A stretch of DNA of 64,000 nucleotides from an uncultured Alcaligenaceae bacterium (lineage in GTDB: Bacteria; Pseudomonadota; Gammaproteobacteria; Burkholderiales; Burkholderiaceae_B): positions 41,926 through 105,925 of the forward strand of contig CALEQZ010000054.1 in the NCBI GenBank assembly GCA_937908115.1. The letters run 5' to 3'. The notes below the pieces were generated by a model. It did not search any database, was not told the origin of the DNA, and saw only the letters and a program-made list of their open reading frames with translations. Below are positions 32,388 to 37,653 of the stretch, in pieces; within the stretch, counting starts at the first letter, position 1; each line of letters starts with the position of its first letter. Position numbers and translations under genes: made by a program.

Positions 32388-32675
32388 ATGTGGCACCACC
32401 TGTATGTCGATGACCCCGACGAAGCCTTCGCGTTTGGCAACCGGCTTCTGCAAGAAGCACTGCAACTGGCAGCCCGCATTGAGGCGCCGGCTCCGTCGGT
32501 GTGGACACGCCTTGACCGGGAAACCGGCGGGGTTCACTACTACTTTTCGCCCCCCGCTGAGGCATTGGCCCGGGCTCACGGTGCATCAGCATGTGCCCTC
32601 CCAAGCCGCGACGATCTTGGCTCGCTGCTCTTCGGGGAGCAGCCCACTGCCGGCGACGCTGGCAAGAAGGCCTAG
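32388..32675 (+). CDS. Small plus-strand protein embedded in the leftward operon
   Basis: 95 residues. The start at 32388 has an excellent ribosome site, AAAGGAG seven bases upstream. The beginning WHHLYVDDPDEAFAFGNRLL and the later RETGGVHYYFSPPAEALARA look like a compact domain of unknown type. Its 3' end overlaps the convergent gene at 32586-32807 by 90 bp. It may be a moron expressed from its own promoter, though none is clear. Confidence 0.6.
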   Translation: MWHHLYVDDPDEAFAFGNRLLQEALQLAARIEAPAPSVWTRLDRETGGVHYYFSPPAEALARAHGASACALPSRDDLGSLLFGEQPTAGDAGKKA

Positions 32676-32807
32676 CGTCAGGTGTACGCGCGGCGCGGCA
32701 CGGTTCAGGACCATCGAGCCAGGCGGGAAGCCGTCAATCCGCCCGTCCGCCCAGATTCGGAAGACATCCCCGTCGGGGCTGTGGACCTCGAATATCGGTT
32801 CACGCAT
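32586..32807 (-). CDS. Small protein downstream of cro
   Basis: 73 residues from the ATG at 32807, overlapping the cro-like stop by 8 bp. Beta-rich start (REPIFEVHSPDGDVFRIWAD, then GRIDGFPPGSMVLNRA), then a helical part that ends KIVAAWEGTC. It probably is translated with cro. The 3' end runs against the plus-strand gene at 32388. No family recognised. Confidence 0.6.
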   Translation of the reverse strand: MREPIFEVHSPDGDVFRIWADGRIDGFPPGSMVLNRAAPRVHLTLGLLASVAGSGLLPEEQRAKIVAAWEGTC

Positions 32808-33066
32808 GGCTGCCCTCCCCGGCCTCGGTGGCGGCCTCCGGGGCGCTGGAGTCTTCGGACGCCGCCGGCGGCGGGTGCGTGTGCGCAGAGCCGCATAGCT
32901 CCGTGTGCAGAGCAAGAAGTTTCTGGCCGACATGCCAGCGAACATCCTGCTGGGTACCGGCCAGAAGGCCGGCAATGGTGGGCTGCTTGATCCCGATCCG
33001 GCGGCCAATTTCGGCTTGCGTAAGGCCCTTTGCGATCAGGTCACGAAGATGGGATTTCCAATGCAT
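32800..33066 (-). CDS. cro: Cro-like repressor
   Basis: 88 residues. The helix-turn-helix is HLRDLIAKGLTQAEIGRRIG followed by IKQPTIAGLLAG (about 6-37). The C-terminal 30 residues are Ala/Glu/Ser-rich and disordered. It is divergent from the CI-type gene across the three operators. The ATG at 33066 coincides with the predicted transcription start of pR, and there is no Shine-Dalgarno sequence, so the mRNA may be leaderless. Confidence 0.82.
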   Translation of the reverse strand: MHWKSHLRDLIAKGLTQAEIGRRIGIKQPTIAGLLAGTQQDVRWHVGQKLLALHTELCGSAHTHPPPAASEDSSAPEAATEAGEGSHA

Positions 33067-33072
33067 GAGCCC

Positions 33073-33101
33073 ATGATATCGGTATGCCGATATTCTGGCA
33101 A
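33073..33101 (-). promoter_or_regulatory. Predicted pR promoter for cro and the leftward early operon
   Basis: On the minus strand TTGCCA (33101-33096) and TATCAT (33078-33073) are separated by 17 bp, each one mismatch from consensus. Operator a (33077-33092) lies between and over the boxes, so a bound repressor would block it. The start point is predicted at about 33066. Confidence 0.75.
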
Positions 33102-33139
33102 TGGGCATACCGATCGGGTTTCGTATCAGAATTCCGATA
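33077..33139. promoter_or_regulatory. Right operator: three 16-bp repressor sites
   Basis: Sites share the form TATCGG-N4-CCGATA. Site a is TATCGGTATGCCGATA (33077-33092, perfect arms). Site b is AATGGGCATACCGATC (33100-33115, degenerate). Site c is TATCAGAATTCCGATA (33124-33139, one mismatch). Centres are 23 and 24 bp apart, close to lambda spacing. Site a covers pR. Site c covers the predicted pRM -10 box and touches the cI start codon. Site b covers the pRM -35 region. Confidence 0.78.
33101..33129 (+). promoter_or_regulatory. Candidate pRM promoter for the CI-type repressor
   Basis: A -10 box TATCAG (33124-33129) lies just before the cI start. The region 17 bp upstream (ATGGGC) is a poor -35 box, as expected of a promoter that needs activation by repressor bound at site b. 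The start point would fall at or within a few bases of the ATG at 33139. Confidence 0.4.
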
Positions 33140-33576
33140 TGGACACCTTTGGCACCCGACTAAAGCGGGCTCGGTTGGATGCGAAGCTGACCCAAAAGGC
33201 GGTAGCGCAACGCATTGGGATGTCGCAATCGACCTTATCCGAGCTGGAGAATGACGCGTATCCGACGTCCGTGTGGGTGACGAAGCTCGCGCATCTTTAT
33301 GGCGTCAATCCCCGTTGGCTGGGCGAAGGAGTGGGTCCACGGCAGCCGTCACCGACCCAGTCTGACGAGGTAGAGGCGGATCCTCGTATCCTTGATCTTT
33401 GGAACAGATATTTGCGCGCCGACGAGGACGCGCGCGACTTGGTCGATTTGATCCTGTGCCGTCCCGCCGAAATTCCAGTGTGGGCTGCGCCAATAGCTGA
33501 TGCCATTGAGGGCATGGTGAAAACGGTCGGTCGCATGAAGCCTAGAAAAAGCGCGCCAGCGAAGAAGTCGGCCTGA
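33139..33576 (+). CDS. cI: CI-type repressor, short form without peptidase domain
   Basis: 145 residues. The N-terminal domain is a clear XRE helix-turn-helix: RLKRARLDAKLTQKAVAQRI then GMSQSTLSELENDAYPTS (about 7-45). Then LAHLYGVNPRWLGEGVG, the usual end of this fold in phage repressors, follows. The C-terminal half (ADPRILDLWNRYLRADEDAR, then VDLILCRPAE) is helical and too short for an S24 autocleavage domain. There is no ribosome site, and the start overlaps operator c. An ATG further upstream in frame would remove the operators and is rejected. Confidence 0.82.
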   Translation: MDTFGTRLKRARLDAKLTQKAVAQRIGMSQSTLSELENDAYPTSVWVTKLAHLYGVNPRWLGEGVGPRQPSPTQSDEVEADPRILDLWNRYLRADEDARDLVDLILCRPAEIPVWAAPIADAIEGMVKTVGRMKPRKSAPAKKSA

Positions 33577-33696
33577 TGCACGTCAGCTGGAGTTGGGCCC
33601 ATTGTTGGCTCTCGTTGTAGACGAGCCTGACCGAACGCCGTCGCCCCCGCAAGGCAAGTTATACGCCGTGCCACCCCCGAAAAATTTTTCGCGGCA

Positions 33697-33724
33697 TTGA
33701 AACAAAAAGCTTAAAGAGTAACGT
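33697..33724 (+). promoter_or_regulatory. Possible promoter of the lipoprotein pair
   Basis: TTGAAA (33697-33702) and TAACGT (33719-33724) are 16 bp apart, in an A/T-rich stretch just before the lipoprotein gene. The -10 match is weak. A perfect 14-bp palindrome CGAAAAATTTTTCG lies just upstream, near 33678-33691. No repressor site is present, so expression in the lysogen is plausible. Confidence 0.3.
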
Positions 33725-33740
33725 TCTGAGAGTGCCCCCT

Positions 33741-34466
33741 ATGCGACAAACTCCGTGGCTGTACGCCGCATCGTGCCTGCTCTTACTGGTAGGCTGCGCC
33801 GGACCGTCCTGGGACAACCCTCATCTCCAGGATCCAGCAAGCAAGGCGCGGCAACTGTCGGTAGACAGCGACTATTGCGAACTGGTCGGAGCACGGGCCG
33901 CTCCCATGCCAGATGTTCGTGTCTATACCCCGGGTCAGCAGACCTACGCGATAAGCGGCAGAGCCACCAGCTACAACGCCCACAGTGGCTACACGACATC
34001 GCGCTTTTCTGGGACCGCGCAGCCAACATCCGGCGGCTTCGCGCAAGGAATGTCCGAGGGAATGGCTCAGGGTGCAGCGCTCGGGGCCATGCTCGCAGCC
34101 AGGCGCGACCGGGATCGAATCGTGGCTGCGTGTATGCGATCGCTCGGTTGGGTAGATGGGCAGCCCTCTGCTGGTTCCACTGCCGCCCATTCATCGAAGG
34201 ACGACACCTCGACCGACCGGCATAGATCGGCCGCCCTTCAGGCTGTGGAGGCTGCCATCGCAGCAAATCCGAAGCTCGCATACTTGAGACAGCATGATGC
34301 CGACACATTCGGCAAGATCGCCCGAATCGACACCATGCTTTTGGAGCAGCCTGACTGGGCCGGCCGTCCTCTCGCTGAGCGATTCGATATGGCTGTTCGC
34401 ATGTACGAAGCAGCATACGGCCAGATCGATATCCCAGGCCGATCCAGCCAAGCTTTAGGACGATGA
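33741..34466 (+). CDS. Lipoprotein with a scaffold-related C-terminal domain (moron)
   Basis: 241 residues. A signal peptide ends in a lipobox LVGC, with Cys 19 as the lipidation site. A Gly/Ser/Thr-rich middle with GMSEGMAQGAALGAMLAARR and CMRSLGW resembles small outer-membrane lipoproteins. Residues 169-233 (VEAAIAANPKLAYLRQHDAD to MAVRMYEAAYGQIDIPG) align without gaps with residues 226-290 of the phage scaffold-like protein, 39 of 65 identical. It lies beside cI outside the early operons, so it may be made in the lysogen. A role in superinfection exclusion is a hypothesis only. Confidence 0.8.
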   Translation: MRQTPWLYAASCLLLLVGCAGPSWDNPHLQDPASKARQLSVDSDYCELVGARAAPMPDVRVYTPGQQTYAISGRATSYNAHSGYTTSRFSGTAQPTSGGFAQGMSEGMAQGAALGAMLAARRDRDRIVAACMRSLGWVDGQPSAGSTAAHSSKDDTSTDRHRSAALQAVEAAIAANPKLAYLRQHDADTFGKIARIDTMLLEQPDWAGRPLAERFDMAVRMYEAAYGQIDIPGRSSQALGR

Positions 34467-34672
34467 TCGCCATGACGCCCAGATGGAAACTCATAACGGC
34501 GTTTGTCCTGGGGGCCTTGGTCACGGCGGCGTACAGCGAATGGTACGCGAGCCGGGGAGACGCCCGAGCGGACTGCATGAACGATGCGTCAAGGCGCCCG
34601 ACGGAAATCGGAGTTCGCCTGGCGATGTCCGTTTGCGACGACCGGTATCCTCGGCCCACACACAGCAAGTAG
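34463..34672 (+). CDS. Small single-span membrane protein paired with the lipoprotein
   Basis: 69 residues. The start overlaps the lipoprotein stop (ATGA), and a second ATG lies three codons on. One membrane segment (about 9-25, KLITAFVLGALVTAAYSEWY) is followed by a short soluble tail with two cysteines. It probably works with the lipoprotein. A terminator follows. Confidence 0.7.
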   Translation: MIAMTPRWKLITAFVLGALVTAAYSEWYASRGDARADCMNDASRRPTEIGVRLAMSVCDDRYPRPTHSK

Positions 34673-34704
34673 AGACTTTTCTCCTCCCGGCGTAGATCGC
34701 TTCC

Positions 34705-34730
34705 GCCCGCCCTATCGGCGGGCATTTTTT
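34705..34730 (+). terminator. Intrinsic terminator after the moron pair
   Basis: GCCCGCC and GGCGGGC arms around a 5-base loop, then ATTTTTT. It would stop transcription from the cI/lipoprotein side before the operator region of the rightward early promoter. Confidence 0.85.
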
Positions 34731-34745
34731 CGCCGTGAAAAAAAA

Positions 34746-34788
34746 TATCGGCATTCCGATTGACAACGTATATCGGTATGCCGATAAT
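34746..34788 (+). promoter_or_regulatory. Rightward early promoter (pL-like) with two operators
   Basis: TTGACA (34760-34765) and GATAAT (34783-34788) are 17 bp apart, close to consensus, giving a start near 34795. Operator 1, TATCGGTATGCCGATA (34771-34786), is identical to site a of the right operator and covers the spacer and -10. Operator 2, TATCGGCATTCCGATT (34746-34761), abuts the -35 box, 25 bp away centre to centre. The shared sites show that one repressor controls both early operons. Confidence 0.83.
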
Positions 34789-34835
34789 TTATCTCTGAAG
34801 GCCGCCACCCCGGCGGCGCATCTGGGGAGATGAAC

Positions 34836-35228
34836 ATGACGCGCACCGAGCGCCTGCAGGGCCATATCCACGCCGCCGTTCTCAGGGACGATATGCGATC
34901 TGCTCTGCGCATCTATGTGGAAAACCGACTGAGCCGGGCAGCTTTCGACGATGCGCTGGCTCAAGCCCGCAAGGCGCGAGCGGATCTAGAGGCCGCGCGG
35001 CGGGAAGCCATGGTCGCGCAGGACATCATCGACGCGCTGGCCGACATGCCAGACGACCCCGGTGCGCTGCGCGTGCTAGCGGCCGTAGGCGCGGCGGCCA
35101 CGCCGGCCGCCGTCGACCAGCTGCTGCTGGCCGCCCACCGTGGTGCCATGGGTGAGGCTGCGGCCGACGCCATCCAGCGGGCCGGCGTCGAACTGCTGCG
35201 ATGGCACGCCGAAAGGGAGGCAGCGTGA
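34836..35228 (+). CDS. First gene of the rightward early operon, unknown
   Basis: 130 residues from the ATG at 34836, six bases after GGGGAG. The ATG at 34830 has no spacer and is less likely. It is helical and Ala-rich (AFDDALAQARKARADLEAAR, then VAQDIIDALADMPDDPGALR). The place corresponds to lambda N, but no Arg-rich boxB-binding motif is evident. The stop overlaps the next start as TGATG. Confidence 0.65.
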   Translation: MTRTERLQGHIHAAVLRDDMRSALRIYVENRLSRAAFDDALAQARKARADLEAARREAMVAQDIIDALADMPDDPGALRVLAAVGAAATPAAVDQLLLAAHRGAMGEAAADAIQRAGVELLRWHAEREAA

Positions 35229-35329
35229 TGACCGCCGCCCTTGCTTTCCTGCTTTCCTACGCCGCCGTGGCCGTGACGCTTGCAATGCTCGGCGATCACG
35301 TCATGGCCCTCTTCAGGAGTGACGCATGA
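35228..35329 (+). CDS. Very small membrane protein, 33 residues
   Basis: The start shares one base with the upstream stop (TGATG) and the stop overlaps the next start (ATGA). The product (ALAFLLSYAAVAVTLAMLGD then HVMALFRSDA) is essentially one membrane helix plus a short basic end. The double coupling supports a real gene. Confidence 0.65.
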   Translation: MTAALAFLLSYAAVAVTLAMLGDHVMALFRSDA

Positions 35330-35568
35330 GCCCGAACGCCATTCTGATTTTCCTTGCTGCGGTCCTGGCTGTCCTGGGCCTGCTGGCGCAGATGATCGAC
35401 GGCGACGCTGAAAGCCCGCGCCTGCGCGCCGCGGTGCGCTGGATTCTGCTGCACGGCGAAACCATCATCTACACGGCAGTGTTCGTGCTTGCGCTCGGCG
35501 TCCTGGGCCCGGCGCTGGACCGCCACGATGCCGCGCGCGCCGCCGCCGTTGCCGAGGCCCGCAAATGA
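35326..35568 (+). CDS. Small two-span membrane protein
   Basis: 80 residues with two hydrophobic segments (about 4-23, NAILIFLAAVLAVLGLLAQM; about 46-64, ETIIYTAVFVLALGVLGPAL) and a charged C-terminus. It is coupled by ATGA overlaps to its neighbours. Early-operon membrane proteins of this kind often affect superinfection or host membranes. No family recognised. Confidence 0.65.
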   Translation: MSPNAILIFLAAVLAVLGLLAQMIDGDAESPRLRAAVRWILLHGETIIYTAVFVLALGVLGPALDRHDAARAAAVAEARK

Positions 35569-36377
35569 GCGAGCCCAGCCAGACCATCACCGTGCGCGCC
35601 AGCGCCTGGGGCAAGCTGTTCGACTGCGCTCACCGCTTCGAATGGGAAAACCTGCTCGGCCGCTCCAAGCCGGCCGGCATGCGCGCCCTGCTGGGCACGG
35701 CGGTGCACGCCGGTACCGCCGCCTTCGACCAGGGGCGCCTGGACGGCTCCGGCGTCACGCCGGATGAAGCGGCCGGCGTCCTGGTGGACGTCCTGCACAA
35801 CCCCGATTTCGAGGTCGACACGAGCCAGGACGAACTGACCCTGCGCGAATCCGAGCGAATCGCGCTGGAGCTGCACACGACGTACTGCACCGAAATATCC
35901 CCGCAGTTCCAGTTCCTGGCTGTTGAGTCCCGACTTGAGCCGCTGGAGATCGACTGCGGCGGCGGCGTAGCCGTGCGCCTGACCGGCACGATGGACCGCG
36001 CGCGCACCACCCAGACCGACGCCGGCCCGGTCATCGCCGACGTGAAGACCGGCGCCCGCGTGATCGAGCGTGGCGCGGCGAATATCCGCGGCCGCTCGCC
36101 ACAGCTCGGCGCCTACCAGCTCATGTACGAGCAGACCGAGCGCGTGCGCACCGCCGGCGGCCAGATCGTAGCCCTAGCCACGACCACCCGGCCGGCCACT
36201 GCGGTGAGCGAGGTGTTCGACGCCAAGCGGGTGATGGTCGGGACCGACGACCAGCCCGGGTTGATCCAGCACGCCGCCGAGATGTTCCGCACCGGCCTGT
36301 TTCCCCCCAACCCTTCCAGCCCGCTGTGCAGCAAGCGCTACTGCGGCCGCTGGGATACCTGCATCTTCCACGAATAG
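35565..36377 (+). CDS. PD-(D/E)XK nuclease, RecB/Cas4-like
   Basis: 270 residues. N-terminal FDCAHRFEWENLLG and LLGTAVHAGTAAFD, then the core VRLTGTMDRARTTQ and PVIADVKTGARV (D...D-x-K), QLGAYQLMYEQ, and a C-terminal cluster CSKRYCGRWDTC. With the N-terminal Cys this gives four cysteines as in iron-sulphur Cas4/AddB nucleases. It lies directly before RecT and is probably the partner exonuclease that makes single strands for annealing. Confidence 0.87.
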   Translation: MSEPSQTITVRASAWGKLFDCAHRFEWENLLGRSKPAGMRALLGTAVHAGTAAFDQGRLDGSGVTPDEAAGVLVDVLHNPDFEVDTSQDELTLRESERIALELHTTYCTEISPQFQFLAVESRLEPLEIDCGGGVAVRLTGTMDRARTTQTDAGPVIADVKTGARVIERGAANIRGRSPQLGAYQLMYEQTERVRTAGGQIVALATTTRPATAVSEVFDAKRVMVGTDDQPGLIQHAAEMFRTGLFPPNPSSPLCSKRYCGRWDTCIFHE

Positions 36378-36385
36378 GAGCCAGC

Positions 36386-37645
36386 ATGGCCACTTCCCTT
36401 GCGAACCTGCGCTCGGCCGCCGAGACGGCGCCCGCCCAACGGACCATCCTCGACTACCTGGCAGCGCCGAAGGTCGAGAAGGGTATTGCGGCGGTCGCCG
36501 GAAAGCACTTCACCGCGGACCGATTCCTGCGCCTGGCGGTCAACGCCGTCCGGAAAACCCCGCTGCTGCTGCAGTGTGACCCGCAGAGCGTACTGGGCGC
36601 GTTCATGGCGTCGGCCGCCCTTGGCCTGGAGCCGAACACCATCCAGCAGCAGGCTTTCCTGATCCCCTACAAGAAGCGCGCCCTGGTGCATGGCAAGTGG
36701 GTGGACACCTACGAGTGCCAGTTTCAGGTCGGCTACCGAGGATTCGTCACCCTCGCGCATCGCAGCCCGGTCATCGCCAGCCTGGAGGCCGAGGCGATTC
36801 ACGCCGGCGACCTGTTCGACCACATGAAGGGGTCGGATGCATTCCTGAAGTACCGGAAGGCCCTCAAGGACCGCGGCGAGCTGATCGGCGCCTACTGCTT
36901 CACGAAACTGGAGTCCGGTGTCGAGCTGGCCACCGTGCTGCCGCTGGACGAAATCCTCAAGATTCGCAGCAAGAGCGAGACCTTCAACGCCCTGACCCGC
37001 GCCGTGGAACAGGCCGAGAACGACAAGGACCGCGCCAAGGCCGAACGCAAGTTGGCCGAAACGCCCTGGGTCATGTGGGAAGACGACATGGCGGCCAAGT
37101 CCGCCATCAAGAAGCACGCCAAGCAGCTGCCGCTCACGCCGGGTGACCAGATATCGGCGGCCGCCGAGCTGGATTCGGCGGCGGATGTGAACACCATCGA
37201 CATGGCCTCGATGGCCGACCCCGACGTAGCCCGGGGCGTGGTCGAGGACGGCTACGCGCCGCCGGCCCTGCCTGACGACCCGACCGAGCGCGCCAGCTTC
37301 CGCTTCCCTGCCGAGGACCGCGAGAAAGCTGCTGCGCCACGCGAGGGTGCGCGCGCGCCGCAGCCGGCTGCCGGGCACCCCGCCGCACGCGCGGCGGGTG
37401 AGCCGGAGGAAGTCTCCTTCGCGGATCAGGTGACCCGGGCGATGCAGGCTGCTCGCACCCTGGACAAGCTGGACATCGCCGCCGACCAGCTGCGCGATCA
37501 AGCGCAATCCCCGGAGGACGACGCCCTGCTGGCGCAGGCCTACCAGCAGCGCCGCGCCAGCCTGGAAGGCGAGCCGCAGGGCGATACCGGCCAGCCGAAA
37601 CCGGCCGGCCGCCGCCCTTCGTCCGCCATCAACGACATCGAATAG
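36386..37645 (+). CDS. recT: RecT-family single-strand annealing protein
   Basis: 419 residues from the ATG at 36386 with GGAG upstream. The RecT block is clear: HFTADRFLRLAVNAVRKTPL, SVLGAFMASAALGLEPNTIQ, AFLIPYKKRA, FQVGYRGFVTLAHRS and TPWVMWEDDMAAKSAIKKHA. The C-terminal 150 residues are an acidic, Pro/Ala-rich extension, longer than in RecT itself, possibly for binding SSB or the nuclease. Confidence 0.93.
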   Translation: MATSLANLRSAAETAPAQRTILDYLAAPKVEKGIAAVAGKHFTADRFLRLAVNAVRKTPLLLQCDPQSVLGAFMASAALGLEPNTIQQQAFLIPYKKRALVHGKWVDTYECQFQVGYRGFVTLAHRSPVIASLEAEAIHAGDLFDHMKGSDAFLKYRKALKDRGELIGAYCFTKLESGVELATVLPLDEILKIRSKSETFNALTRAVEQAENDKDRAKAERKLAETPWVMWEDDMAAKSAIKKHAKQLPLTPGDQISAAAELDSAADVNTIDMASMADPDVARGVVEDGYAPPALPDDPTERASFRFPAEDREKAAAPREGARAPQPAAGHPAARAAGEPEEVSFADQVTRAMQAARTLDKLDIAADQLRDQAQSPEDDALLAQAYQQRRASLEGEPQGDTGQPKPAGRRPSSAINDIE

Positions 37646-37653
37646 GCCCCGCC

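Noticed and set aside
34836..35228. Lambda N-type antiterminator as first gene after the rightward early promoter
   Set aside because: The position fits, but there is no Arg-rich N-terminal motif, and no boxB-type hairpin was recognised in the short leader.
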